64,000 nt of DNA from NCBI RefSeq assembly GCF_014203605.1, contig NZ_JACHJJ010000006.1:186001-250000 (forward strand), read 5' to 3'. This DNA is from Thiemannella venezuelensis. GTDB taxonomy: Bacteria > Actinomycetota > Actinomycetes > Streptosporangiales > Streptosporangiaceae. Position numbers and translations under genes: made by a program. A model generated the notes under the pieces. It did no database searches, had not been told where the DNA came from, and was given only the letters and a program-made list of their open reading frames with translations. Position 1 is the stretch's first letter; each line of letters begins with the position of its first letter. Below, in pieces: positions 32,603 through 41,014 of the stretch.

Positions 32603-35600
32603 ATGAAGCGTGCGCGATTAGCGGTTCTCGCGGTCATGGTCATGCTGCTGAGCATGGCCGTGACCCTGCCTGCGGCGGCGGTGCCGGACCCGCCCGCCGC
32701 GGGGGACGGGATCCACGTCTACACCGGTGAACTGACCCTGGAACAACTCGCGGCGCTGGTGGAGTCGGGCGTCGACCGCGAGGAACTGCGGCTCACCAGA
32801 TCGGCGGACGGCAAGAAGGTCCTCGTCGAGGTGGTCCTCGGCGCGGCCCAGGCCGAGCAGCTCACCCGGCGCGGCCTCGGGCTGAGCGTGCAGAAGGCCG
32901 CGCAGAAGCGGGCGGCGGCCAAGGGGGACGGCGTCTTCAAGCCGTACAGCGGCGCGGGCGGCATCCGCGAGCAGATCGTCGCCGCGGCGGACGCCGAGCC
33001 GGGCATCGCCAAGGTCGTCGACATCGGCACGACCGTCAAGGGGCAGAAGCTCACCGCGATCAAGGTCACCAAGGGCGCCCGCAAGCTCAGGGACGGCACG
33101 CGCAAGGCCACGCTCTACATGGCGGCCCAGCACGCCCGTGAGTGGATCACGCCGGAGATGGTCCGCCGGCTCCTGCTGCACGTCCTCAACGGCTACGGCA
33201 CCGACGCGGAGATCACCAAGCTGGTGGACACCACCGAGCTGTGGTTCATCCCGGTGGCCAACCCCGACGGCTACGACCACTCCTTCACCGAGGGAAACCG
33301 GCTCTGGCGCAAGAACCTCCGCGACAACGACGGCGACGGCCAGATCACCAGCGCCGACGGCGTGGACCTCAACCGCAACTTCGCCTACAAGTGGGGCTAC
33401 GACAACGAGGGCTCCTCGCCCAACCCGGTCAGCCTGACCTACCGCGGCCCGAGCGCCCAGTCCGAGCCGGAGACCAGGGCGGTCGACGACCTCGCCCGGC
33501 GGATCGGCTTCACCTATCTGATCAACTACCACTCGGCCGCGCAGCTGCTGCTGTACGGCGTCGGCTGGCAGCAGGCCACCCCGACCCCCGACGACCTGAT
33601 CTTCGAGGCGCTGCTCGGCGACGACGCGACGCCCGCCGTACCCGGCTACGACCCCGACATCGGCGCCGAGCTCTACACCACCAACGGCGAGACCGACGGG
33701 CACATGACGAACAGGCACCACGCCCTGTCGATCACTCCCGAGATGAGCACCTGCGAGAGCGCGGTGGAGAGCGTCCCGGACGACGAGTGGACGCTGGAGG
33801 ACTGCGCCGGCGGCCAGGGCTTCACCTTCCCCGACAGCGAGGCGCTGATCCAGGCGGAGTTCGCCAAGAACGTCCCGCTCGCGCTCTCCGTGGGCAAGTC
33901 CGTGCACACCCCGGACCGGCCGGTCTCCCCGGTCGGCCGCACCGTGCCGGACTTCCGGCCGGACAGCTTCACCGTCTCCTACGGCGACCCGCAGCCGGTG
34001 GCGGTCACCGCCCGCCGGTCGCTGCTCGCCAAGCTCATGCGCTTCCGGATCAACGGCGGGCCCGCCCAGGTCCGGCCGCTGAGCGAGTGGGACGGCGGCG
34101 AGCGCTACGGCGACGAGAACGACGACTACTTCGCCGAGTACCGCGCCACGGTGCGCGGTGCGAAGCCGGGGGACAAGGTCGAGGTCTGGTTCACCGGGTT
34201 CAAGCTCGGGGCCGGGACGGTGGAGAGCGAGCACTTCACCTACACGCTGGAGAAGAAGAGCAGGGCCAAGGTGCTCGTGCTGGCCAACGAGGACTACACC
34301 GGCCGCAACCCCGACTACCCGGCCTCGGTGACCGCGCCCAAGTACGCCGCGCAGTACGCGCAGGCGCTGCAGACGGCCGGGTACTCCTCCGAGACCTGGG
34401 ACGTCGACAAGCAGGGCGTCCCGCACCACCTGGGCGTGCTCGGCCACTTCAAGGCGGTGGCCTGGTACCTCGGCGACGACCGGCTGGCCATGGACGACCA
34501 GGACGTGGTCACCCAGACCCCGTTCGGCCCGCTGCCCGACATGGACGTCAAGCGGTCGCAGCAGGACCTGACCATCGCGGTCCGCGACTACCTCAACGAA
34601 GGCGGCAAGCTGCTGCACACCGGCGAGACCGCCGCCTACTACGGCTTCTTCGGCACCTCGCTCGGCGGCATCTACTACGGCCTCGACGGCGCGCCGGACG
34701 CCGACTGCGTCGTCACCACGGTCGACGGCTTCTTCGAGGAGTGCCTGATCCTGGCCGACGACTTCGCCCAGTACTACCTGGGCGTGTACGGCCGGACCCC
34801 GCGCAGCGGGCCGACCGGGTTCACCGGGACCGGCACCCCGCTGACCGGGACGCAGGCGGCGTTCGGCGGACCGGCCGTGGCCGACAACCCGCTGGACGAG
34901 GCCGGCAGCCTCCAGGTCACCAGCGACACGCTGCCACCGGAGGAGTTCCCGCAGTTCAAGAGCTCGGCCGCGGCGGTCTACGAGGGCGCCACCGGGCCCT
35001 TCGACCCGGCCGAGGGCGACTGGCACGTCGCCGGTCCGCACACCGACGACGCGTACATGAGGCTGACCCGCACGGTCGACCTGTCGTCGACGACCGCCGC
35101 CCAGCAGCCCAAGCTGGAGTTCCAGCTCTCCTACAACACCGAGCAGGGCTACGACAACGTCATCGTCGAGGCCCACACGGCGGGCCAGGAGGACTGGACC
35201 ACGCTGCCCGACCTGAACGGCGGGACCAGCACCGCCGTCCCGGCCGAGTGCGAGGCCGGCTTCCTGCTGGACGAGCACCCGTGGCTGACCCACTACCTGA
35301 CGCCGGGCAACCCGTGCGCGCCGACCGGCACCAGCGGGTCGTGGAACGCCTTCACCGGCGACTCGGGCGGCTGGCGGCAGGTGGCCTTCGACCTGTCGGC
35401 CTACGCCGGCAAGCAGGTCGAGGTCTCCATCAGCTACGTGACCGACCCGGGCACCGGCGGGGTCGGCGCGTTCGTGGACGACACCAGGATCACCACCACC
35501 GGCGGGACCGTGACCGCCGAGGGCTTCGAGTCCGGGCTCGGCGCCTGGTCCGTCCCCGGCCCGCCGGCCGGCAGCCCCACCGGGGCCGGTGACTTCGCCA

Positions 35601-35734
35601 GGGCCCAGGCCGACAAGACGGCCGCCGTCGCCACCAGGGACACGGTGTTCCTCGGCTTCGGCCTGGAGCAGGTGGCGGACGACGCCGCCCGGGCCGCCGC
35701 GCTCAAGAAGATCATGAAGTATCTGATCGGTTAG
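32603..35734 (+). CDS. Secreted M14 zinc carboxypeptidase, large multidomain
   Basis: A 1043-residue exported peptidase. The signal peptide (VLAVMVMLLSMAVTLPAAA) is followed by a propeptide-like region and the M14 catalytic domain: zinc ligands in QHAREWITPE (His, Glu) and NYHSAAQ (His), substrate arginine region DLNRNFAYKWG, and the catalytic Glu in SITPEMS. The C-terminal half carries beta-rich modules and a MAM/immune-inhibitor-A-like region (AFVDDTRITT). It trims C-terminal residues from peptides outside the cell. ATG at 32603 follows GGAGGT; the much longer open frame upstream is antisense to the kinases. Confidence 0.9.
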   Translation: MKRARLAVLAVMVMLLSMAVTLPAAAVPDPPAAGDGIHVYTGELTLEQLAALVESGVDREELRLTRSADGKKVLVEVVLGAAQAEQLTRRGLGLSVQKAAQKRAAAKGDGVFKPYSGAGGIREQIVAAADAEPGIAKVVDIGTTVKGQKLTAIKVTKGARKLRDGTRKATLYMAAQHAREWITPEMVRRLLLHVLNGYGTDAEITKLVDTTELWFIPVANPDGYDHSFTEGNRLWRKNLRDNDGDGQITSADGVDLNRNFAYKWGYDNEGSSPNPVSLTYRGPSAQSEPETRAVDDLARRIGFTYLINYHSAAQLLLYGVGWQQATPTPDDLIFEALLGDDATPAVPGYDPDIGAELYTTNGETDGHMTNRHHALSITPEMSTCESAVESVPDDEWTLEDCAGGQGFTFPDSEALIQAEFAKNVPLALSVGKSVHTPDRPVSPVGRTVPDFRPDSFTVSYGDPQPVAVTARRSLLAKLMRFRINGGPAQVRPLSEWDGGERYGDENDDYFAEYRATVRGAKPGDKVEVWFTGFKLGAGTVESEHFTYTLEKKSRAKVLVLANEDYTGRNPDYPASVTAPKYAAQYAQALQTAGYSSETWDVDKQGVPHHLGVLGHFKAVAWYLGDDRLAMDDQDVVTQTPFGPLPDMDVKRSQQDLTIAVRDYLNEGGKLLHTGETAAYYGFFGTSLGGIYYGLDGAPDADCVVTTVDGFFEECLILADDFAQYYLGVYGRTPRSGPTGFTGTGTPLTGTQAAFGGPAVADNPLDEAGSLQVTSDTLPPEEFPQFKSSAAAVYEGATGPFDPAEGDWHVAGPHTDDAYMRLTRTVDLSSTTAAQQPKLEFQLSYNTEQGYDNVIVEAHTAGQEDWTTLPDLNGGTSTAVPAECEAGFLLDEHPWLTHYLTPGNPCAPTGTSGSWNAFTGDSGGWRQVAFDLSAYAGKQVEVSISYVTDPGTGGVGAFVDDTRITTTGGTVTAEGFESGLGAWSVPGPPAGSPTGAGDFARAQADKTAAVATRDTVFLGFGLEQVADDAARAAALKKIMKYLIG

Positions 35735-35741
35735 GAGGTGG

Positions 35742-35772
35742 GGGCCGTACGGCGGGCGACGCCGTACGGCCC
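35742..35772 (+). terminator. Hairpin after the carboxypeptidase gene
   Basis: A 13-base stem GGGCCGTACGGCG/CGCCGTACGGCCC (35742-35754, 35760-35772), loop GGCGA. No U-tract, as is usual in high-GC actinomycetes. Confidence 0.7.
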
Positions 35773-35865
35773 GCACGGGGGCCGGGGGCCGCGCGGCGGG
35801 CTCCCGGCCCCCGCCGCGCTCCCGGCCCCCGCGTTCCGGCGAAGGGTGGTCCGCACCCAGAATTC

Positions 35866-35885
35866 TTAGTAAGGTTTCCTATTAA
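35866..35885. promoter_or_regulatory. AT-rich imperfect dyad upstream of the LPMO gene
   Basis: TTAGTAAGGTTTCCTATTAA is an imperfect 20-base palindrome in an unusually AT-rich stretch, 66 bases before the start. It resembles GTTAGGAAAC-TTTCCTAAC-type sites seen before polysaccharide-degradation genes in related actinomycetes; this link is from memory and needs checking. Confidence 0.45.
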
Positions 35886-35950
35886 TAACGTGCTATCCGT
35901 CGGCCGTTGGACATGTTCCACCTCCATCCCCCCCTGTAGGAGGAGTCCAC

Positions 35951-36826
35951 GTGCATCTGCGAAACAAGGTGGCCGCCGCGGCCGCCACACTCATGGCAGG
36001 CTCCCTGCTGGTCCTGCTCCCGTCCTCCCCGGCCGGCGCCCACGGCTCCATGTCGAACCCGCCCAGCCGCGCCTACGTCTGCAAGACCGAGGGCCCGGAC
36101 AGCCCCGACTCGGCGGCGTGCAAGGCCGCCGTCGCGGCCGGCGGCACCCAGGCCTTCTACGACTGGCACGAGGTCTCCCTGCTCACGGCGGGCGGGCGGC
36201 ACCGCCAGCTCATCCCGGACGGCAGGCTCTGCAGCGCCGGGCGCGACAAGTACCGCGGCCTCGACCTCGCCCGCGCCGACTGGCCGGCCACGAAGGTCAG
36301 CGCCGGACCGCTGACGATCACGTACCACGCGACCGCGCCGCACGCCAACAGCAACTTCGAGTTCTACATCACCAAGCCCGGCTGGAGCCCGACCCAGCCG
36401 CTGCGCTGGTCGGACCTGGAGCACATCAAGACCTTCAACAACCAGAACCCCACCACCTACACCAACTGGACGATCAACCTCCCGCAGCGGACCGGCCGCG
36501 CCATGATCTACTCGATCTGGCAGCGCGTGGTGGGCAGCGAGGAGGCCTTCTACACCTGCAGCGACGTCGACTTCGGCGGCGGCACCAACCCCACGCCGAC
36601 GCCCACGCCGACGCCGACGCCGACCGTCACCCCGACGGCCACCCCCACGCCGACGCCCACCGTCACCCCGACGCAGCAGCCGGGCGGCACCTGGGCGCCG
36701 AACACCGCCTACGCCGTGGGCGCGAGGGTGACCTACGGCGGCGCGACCTACCAGTGCCAGCAGACGCACACCTCGCTGCCGGGCTGGGAGCCGCCGAACG
36801 TGCCGGCCCTCTGGAAGCGTGTCTAG
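35951..36826 (+). CDS. AA10 lytic polysaccharide monooxygenase with chitin-binding module
   Basis: A 291-residue secreted copper enzyme that oxidatively breaks chitin or cellulose. The signal peptide is cut before H31 (PAGA-HGSMSNPPSR), giving the N-terminal histidine of the copper brace. The second copper ligand is H131 in TAPHANSNFEFYIT. A (PT)n linker (about 214-245) leads to a C-terminal CBM5/12 module (WAPNTAYAVGARVTYGG ... LPGWEPPNVPALWKRV). The module favours chitin as substrate. GTG start at 35951 with GTAGGAGGAG upstream. Confidence 0.93.
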   Translation: MHLRNKVAAAAATLMAGSLLVLLPSSPAGAHGSMSNPPSRAYVCKTEGPDSPDSAACKAAVAAGGTQAFYDWHEVSLLTAGGRHRQLIPDGRLCSAGRDKYRGLDLARADWPATKVSAGPLTITYHATAPHANSNFEFYITKPGWSPTQPLRWSDLEHIKTFNNQNPTTYTNWTINLPQRTGRAMIYSIWQRVVGSEEAFYTCSDVDFGGGTNPTPTPTPTPTPTVTPTATPTPTPTVTPTQQPGGTWAPNTAYAVGARVTYGGATYQCQQTHTSLPGWEPPNVPALWKRV

Positions 36827-36834
36827 GAGGGATC

Positions 36835-36870
36835 CCGGTGGATCCGCCGCCCCGGCCGCGGATCCACCGG
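36835..36870 (+). terminator. Hairpin after the LPMO gene
   Basis: A 13-base stem CCGGTGGATCCGC/GCGGATCCACCGG (36835-36847, 36858-36870) with a 10-base loop. Confidence 0.75.
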
Positions 36871-36940
36871 CACCGCCGGCCGGGCCGGTGGGCCGCCCCT
36901 CTCCGGCCCGGCCACCGCTTCCGCGGGAGGAGTTCCCCTG

Positions 36941-37264
36941 TTGACATCCTCCCCCTCGGGAACGAAGGGGATTCCAGCTGTCACCAGCTGGGTTTCCTGC
37001 TTCACCGCCGGTTGCCTTCCCGAGAGGACCCTCGTTGAGGTCTTACACCGGCTCCACAGGCGTTTCACCTCTCCGCCAGCCCGGCGGCGAGGGTGTTTTC
37101 GATCGTTCGCTCGGCGGCTTGGTTGTCACCGCCGTCGAACACACTACCGAACCGTGCGATGTCGTGCGGCGTTTTGACGCCGGTTCGCCTGCCGGCGAAC
37201 CGGCTGCCCCTGCCCTGCTCCGCAGGGATCCGATTCCTCCCCCGCCTGAAGGCGGGGGTCTCCT
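36941..37264. mobile_element. Decayed IS605/IS1341-type remnant with tnpB tail and both end hairpins
   Basis: This fills most of the 450-base gap before 37277. It starts TTGACATCCTCCCCCTCGGG, with an end hairpin and GGGGATTCC, and closes with CCCCCGCCTGAAGGCGGGGG (37239-37258), both typical of IS200/IS605 ends. Around 37055-37100 the sequence (CAGGCGTTTCACCTCTCCGC, then CCGGCGGCGAGGGTGTT) closely matches the 3' end of tnpB at 2703-2743, in the same orientation. The TTCCTGCTTCACC block also matches 2646-2658. The rest of tnpB is deleted. The omegaRNA-encoding end seems to be the part best kept. Confidence 0.65.
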
Positions 37265-37276
37265 CGGAGGCTTCAG

Positions 37277-37858
37277 ATGAAACGCTTCGTCCCGGGCGTC
37301 CTGCTGCTCGCCGGGCTCCTCGCCGGCTGCGGTGCGCACAGCGGTGAGTGGGCCCGGGAGGCCGTGGCCGCCCGCGCCTCCGAGGCCGCCGCCGGCCGGG
37401 ACTTCAACTCCGCCGACGTGATGTTCCTGCAGATGATGGTCGCCCACAACGGCCAGGGTGTGGAGATCGCCGGGCTGGCGCGCGACCGGGCCGCCCGTGA
37501 GGAGGTCAGAACCCTCGCGGCGGCGATCGCCGCGACGCAGGAGGACGAGATCATCTCGATGGCCGGCCTGCTGAAGGGCTGGGACCAGCCCGCGACCGCT
37601 CCGGCCGACGAGCACGCCGCCCACGGCGGGATGCCCGGGACCGGCCGCAGGGAGATCGCCGCCGTCGCGGACGCGGCACCGGCCGACTTCGAGAAGCGGT
37701 TCCTCGACACACTGATCGCGCACCAGGACGACGCCGTCCAGATGGCGAAGGCGGAGGTGATCGCCGGGCGGAACCCCGGCGTGAGGCTCCTGGCCGAGCG
37801 GATCGAGGCCTCCCGCACCGGCCAGATCGAGCACATGCTGGAGCTTCTGGACCGGTGA
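37277..37858 (+). CDS. DUF305 family lipoprotein
   Basis: A 193-residue exported lipoprotein (LLAGLLAGC lipobox). The DUF305 fold is a ferritin-like four-helix bundle with the repeated signature FLQMMVAHNGQGVEIAGLA in the first half and FLDTLIAHQDDAVQMAKAE in the second. The usual MxxHHxxA motif appears as MMVAHNGQ, with one His replaced by Asn, so metal binding may be altered. GGAGG precedes the ATG. Its promoter region is taken up by the insertion remnant. Confidence 0.88.
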   Translation: MKRFVPGVLLLAGLLAGCGAHSGEWAREAVAARASEAAAGRDFNSADVMFLQMMVAHNGQGVEIAGLARDRAAREEVRTLAAAIAATQEDEIISMAGLLKGWDQPATAPADEHAAHGGMPGTGRREIAAVADAAPADFEKRFLDTLIAHQDDAVQMAKAEVIAGRNPGVRLLAERIEASRTGQIEHMLELLDR

Positions 37859-37875
37859 TCGCAGGCTCGGCGGGC

Positions 37876-37940
37876 GCCGGCCGTACGGTCACCGCGCGCC
37901 GGAACCGTACGGCCACCGCGCCGGAACCGTACGGTCAGCG
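37876..37940. repeat. Three degenerate tandem copies containing CCGTACGG
   Basis: Three units of about 22 bases (GCCGGNNCCGTACGGYCACC form) in the gap after the DUF305 gene, the last reaching the stop of the convergent kinase-like gene. Each contains the palindrome CCGTACGG or GCCGTACGG. Confidence 0.6.
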
Positions 37941-38453
37941 CCCGCCGAGCCGCTCCAGCACCTCGGCGGCGACCTGCTCGGGCGTGAGCAGCGAGACGTC
38001 GAAGGTCAGATCCGCCACCTCGGCGAAGAGCGGTCCGCGGCGGGTGCGCTGCTTGACGAGCATCGCCTCCAGATCGGGTTCGAAGTGCGGGCGGTGCGCG
38101 CCGGAGCGCATCCGCTCGGCGAGCACCGCCGGCGGCGCGTCCAGCCAGACCACCAGCGCGGGCTCCAGCGCGGCGCGGCAGGCCGGGTCGTCCACCACGC
38201 TCGCCGCCGCGGCGACCACCGCGGCGGGCCGTTCGGCGAGGGACTCCCGCAGGTGCTCCGCCTCCCGGCGGTGCAGCGCCTCCTTGCCCTCCAGCGCCAC
38301 GGTCTGCGCGGCCGTCTCCCCGCCGTACCGCGCGGCGATGTCGGGATCGCTGTCGCGCAGCTCCCGGCCGAGCCCGGCGGCGAGGATCCGCGCCACGGAC
38401 GTTTTGCCGGAACCCATCAGTCCGGTGACGACGATCGGGCGGTCAGGTATCAC
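37935..38453 (-). CDS. Shikimate kinase-like P-loop kinase
   Basis: A 172-residue small-molecule kinase of the shikimate/gluconate kinase group. The P-loop is GLMGSGKTSVAR (residues 11-22), then RDSDPDIAARYG with the substrate-binding Asp residues, and a LID region near RRGPLFAEVAD. The DSDPDI motif departs from the DTDxxIE of AroK, and it is not in an aro operon, so a different substrate is possible. GTG at 38453; the frame upstream overlaps the divergent gene. Confidence 0.75.
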   Translation of the reverse strand: MIPDRPIVVTGLMGSGKTSVARILAAGLGRELRDSDPDIAARYGGETAAQTVALEGKEALHRREAEHLRESLAERPAAVVAAAASVVDDPACRAALEPALVVWLDAPPAVLAERMRSGAHRPHFEPDLEAMLVKQRTRRGPLFAEVADLTFDVSLLTPEQVAAEVLERLGGR

Positions 38454-38472
38454 GTACGGCCTCCGGGGCGAC

Positions 38473-38496
38473 GTTTGAGATCCGTGTGGGGGATAG
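38473..38496 (+). promoter_or_regulatory. SigmaB-like promoter
   Basis: GTTT (38473-38476), 14 bases, GGATAG (38491-38496), close to the actinobacterial sigmaB/sigmaF consensus GTTT-N14-16-GGGTAY. It precedes the 38530 gene. Confidence 0.5.
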
Positions 38497-38529
38497 GGAG
38501 GAGGTACTGGCTCGAAGGAGGGAAGACCC

Positions 38530-38793
38530 ATGACCATCGCAGGCGGCATCGTCCTCATCATGCTCGGCGCCATCTTCACATGGGCGGTCGAGTTCGATCT
38601 CGCGGGGTTCGACATCAACGTGCTCGGCGTCATCCTGATGCTCGGCGGCCTGGTGTGGCTGATGTTCGCGCTCTACCGGATCAACGCCGCCCGGCGCGCC
38701 CTGGCGACCAACACCACGGTGGTCACCGAGGACCCGGTGACCCACCAGCGCGTCTACGAGGAGCGCCGCTACGACGACCCCCCGGTCGTGTGA
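38530..38793 (+). CDS. DUF6458-like small membrane protein
   Basis: An 87-residue protein with two transmembrane helices (IAGGIVLIMLGAIFTWAVEF and INVLGVILMLGGLVWLMFAL) and a polar tail ending YEERRYDDPPVV. This pattern is common in actinobacterial stress-regulon proteins. GAAGGAGGGAAG precedes the ATG. A sigmaB-like promoter lies upstream. Confidence 0.8.
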   Translation: MTIAGGIVLIMLGAIFTWAVEFDLAGFDINVLGVILMLGGLVWLMFALYRINAARRALATNTTVVTEDPVTHQRVYEERRYDDPPVV

Positions 38794-38830
38794 GGTTCCC
38801 CCAACCCTCGAAACGGAAGGACCGGACACA

Positions 38831-39082
38831 GTGAGCAGGGTCGTATCCCGAGGCCTGAGCGCCGCGAGCGGAATGCTCGGCGGTGCTCTCGCCGGTGCCA
38901 TCTTCAAGCAGGTCTGGAAGCTCGCCTCCGGCAAGGAGGAGGCGCCGCAGGCCACCTCGGAGGAGTACGGCTGGCGCGAGGTCCTGGTGGCCGCCGCCGT
39001 CCAGGGCGCGATCTTCGGCATGGTCAAGGCCGCGATCGACCGCTCGGCGGCACAGAGCATCCACCGGGCCACCGGCAAGTGA
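38831..39082 (+). CDS. DUF4235 family membrane protein
   Basis: An 83-residue protein with a hydrophobic N-terminal segment (GMLGGALAGAIFKQVWKLAS) and a second one (REVLVAAAVQGAIFGMVKAAID), the DUF4235 pattern. Function unknown; often near holin-like and DUF3618 genes in actinomycetes. GTG at 38831, 37 bases after the 38530 gene, likely the same transcript. Confidence 0.83.
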   Translation: MSRVVSRGLSAASGMLGGALAGAIFKQVWKLASGKEEAPQATSEEYGWREVLVAAAVQGAIFGMVKAAIDRSAAQSIHRATGK

Positions 39083-39224
39083 ACCGCCGGTCTGCCGCAA
39101 CCGACCGGCGGACCGGCGAACGGCCGCCCGTCGCCTGCGACGGTCCGGCCGTTCGGTGTTCTCCTCGTTCGGCACGGTCGTCCGACGCCGTCGGGCGGGG
39201 AACCCGGACGTCCACGCCCGGGAG

Positions 39225-39278
39225 GGCCGCCTCCCTCTTCCCGGCCGCCTCCCTCTTCCCGGCCGCCGCCCTCTTCCC
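39225..39278. repeat. Three tandem 18-bp repeats
   Basis: Unit GGCCGCCTCCCTCTTCCC at 39225-39242 and 39243-39260, with a third copy at 39261-39278 differing in one base. Non-coding gap between two convergent genes; the remaining bases show nothing else. Confidence 0.85.
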
Positions 39279-39329
39279 GCCCGGCGCCCGGGCCCCGTCT
39301 CCGGGCCGCCGGCGGATCTCCGGAGGTTC

Positions 39330-39659
39330 CTAGCGCTTCCGGCGGCGGAGCGCAGCGGCGGTGACGATCCACCCGGTCAGGGCGGCCAGCCCTCCTGCGG
39401 CCGCGAGGACGGCCGGGCGGTGGCGGGAGAGCCAGGCCCGTCGGCGGTCCTCCGCGCTGCGCTCCTCGCCCGGCAGCCGCCACAGGCTGGCGACTCCGAC
39501 GGGAGGGTCTTCGCTCCTGCGGTCTCTGCTCCCGCGGTCTCCGCTCCTGGGGTCTGCGCTCCTGGGGTCTGCGCTCCTGGGGTCTGCGCCGGCCGTGCGG
39601 AGGCCCCCACGGGATCCGCTCGCGCCGGCCGGACCACCGGCCCTGCCTCTGCGCCTCAT
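39330..39659 (-). CDS. Hypothetical membrane protein with pentapeptide repeats
   Basis: A 109-residue basic protein. Residues about 26-50 repeat SADPR-like units (ADPRSADPRS...), encoded by five 15-base DNA repeats at 39506-39580. One C-terminal helix (AVLAAAGGLAALTGWIVTAAAL) ends in RRRKR, so the N-terminal part likely faces out or the tail anchors it. ATG at 39659 follows GAGGGGGGACG. Function unknown; the coding assignment rests on frame, ribosome site and helix. Confidence 0.6.
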   Translation of the reverse strand: MRRRGRAGGPAGASGSRGGLRTAGADPRSADPRSADPRSGDRGSRDRRSEDPPVGVASLWRLPGEERSAEDRRRAWLSRHRPAVLAAAGGLAALTGWIVTAAALRRRKR

Positions 39660-39861
39660 CACGTCCCCCCTCGGGCTCACGCCGACGGCCTACCCGCCGT
39701 GACGGCGGTCATTCGTACCGCCGGGCTCCGCGACCGGATCCACGGCGGCCGGTGCGGTGGAGACCCCGCAACGCCCCCTGGTCGTATCGCCTCCCGGCCC
39801 GTCTCCGGCTCCCGTCTCCCCGGTCGTCCCGGGGCCCACCGGCCTGCCGGGTTTTAAACCT

Positions 39862-39886
39862 GTTTGACCTCGATGTTCACGGGAAG
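39862..39886 (+). promoter_or_regulatory. SigmaB-like promoter before the BON/phosphoesterase operon
   Basis: GTTT (39862-39865), 15 bases, GGGAAG (39881-39886). It lies 32 bases before the BON gene start. Confidence 0.55.
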
Positions 39887-39918
39887 GCGAGCTGTTTTAA
39901 GGGGAGAGGAGTTCGATC

Positions 39919-40164
39919 ATGGAGGCTCCGCAGTACGTCGCCGCCCGGGTCCAGGGCGCGCTGGCGGAAGACGACCGGACCCACGAGCTCGGGATCCGGG
40001 TGGACGTCCGGGGGGACCAGCTCTTCCTGCGCGGCCAGGTGGGGTGTCAGGAGCGCCGCACGCTGATCGCCGACGTGGCCGCGGAGGCGGCTCCCGGACT
40101 GACGATCCACAACGAGCTCAGCGTCGTCGACATCCGTGAACCGGAAGAGGAGGAGACCCTGTGA
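39919..40164 (+). CDS. BON domain protein
   Basis: An 81-residue single BON domain (start YVAARVQGALAEDDRTHELG; LFLRGQVGCQERRTLIADVA; GLTIHNELSVVD). No signal peptide, so it is cytoplasmic. BON domains bind lipids or envelope components in exported proteins; the cytoplasmic ones are less understood. GGGGAGAGGAG precedes the ATG. Its stop overlaps the phosphoesterase start (GTGA at 40161). Confidence 0.85.
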   Translation: MEAPQYVAARVQGALAEDDRTHELGIRVDVRGDQLFLRGQVGCQERRTLIADVAAEAAPGLTIHNELSVVDIREPEEEETL

Positions 40165-40889
40165 GCCTGCGTATCGCGGCGGTCGGTGACGTGCACCTCG
40201 GTGCGGACGTCGGCGGTCGCTACCGCTCACATCTGACCGGCATCGAGGAGAAGGCCGATGTGCTGCTGCTGGCCGGGGACCTGACCAGGCACGGCACGCT
40301 GGAGGAGGGGGAGGTCGTGGTGCAGGAGTTCCGCGACCTCCCGATCCCGGTGGTCGCCGTACTGGGCAACCACGACCACCACTCGGACAAGCCCGCGGAG
40401 ATCGCGGCCATGCTCCGCGATGCGGGGATCATGGTGCTGCACGACGACTCCGTCGTCATCGACATCAACGGGACCCGGCTCGGCGTGGTCGGCGGCAAGG
40501 GCTTCGGCGGAGGGTTCGCGGGCAAGTGCGCCAGCGAGTTCGGCGAGCCGGAGATCAAGGCGTTCGTGAACCACACCAAGCGCATCGCCGACCGCTGGCG
40601 GGTGGCGCTCAAGGAGCTGGAAGCGGACAAGCGGGTGGTCCTTTCGCACTACTCGCCGGTCAACGACACGCTCGCCGGCGAGCCGCCGGAGATCTACCCC
40701 TTTCTCGGCAGCTACCTGCTGGCCGAGGCGATCGACGCGGAGGGCGCGGACCTGATCCTGCACGGTCACGCGCACATGGGGACCGAGAAGGGGATCACGT
40801 CGGCGGGTATCCGGGTGCGGAACGTGGCGCTCCCGGTACTGGGCCGGGCCTACGGGGTCTACTGCCTCAACGGAGAGGGCGGCTGCTGA
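40161..40889 (+). CDS. Calcineurin-like metallophosphoesterase
   Basis: A 242-residue metallophosphoesterase with the complete dimetal motif set: GDVHLG, GDLT, GNHDHH, SHYSP and HGHAH. No signal peptide. Substrate unknown (nucleotides, phospholipids or phosphoproteins are all possible). GTG overlaps the BON gene's stop, so the two proteins are translationally coupled and may work together. Confidence 0.9.
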   Translation: MSLRIAAVGDVHLGADVGGRYRSHLTGIEEKADVLLLAGDLTRHGTLEEGEVVVQEFRDLPIPVVAVLGNHDHHSDKPAEIAAMLRDAGIMVLHDDSVVIDINGTRLGVVGGKGFGGGFAGKCASEFGEPEIKAFVNHTKRIADRWRVALKELEADKRVVLSHYSPVNDTLAGEPPEIYPFLGSYLLAEAIDAEGADLILHGHAHMGTEKGITSAGIRVRNVALPVLGRAYGVYCLNGEGGC

Positions 40890-41014
40890 GGCACGGAACG
40901 CAAGGCCGCCGCCGCAGGCGGCGCACACGGAGGCGGGCCGGGTGGTGACCCGGCCCGCTAAGTTCTGTGTTCGGATTATGGGGCGACTTGGTGTCGGGCG
41001 AGCCACGGCTCGCC

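Noticed and set aside
32618-35776. 1052-codon minus-strand frame opposite the carboxypeptidase
   Set aside because: No domain, biased composition; the plus strand encodes a complete M14 peptidase.
36590-36680. CRISPR-like repeats
   Set aside because: These are codons of the Pro-Thr linker in the LPMO; there are no spacers.
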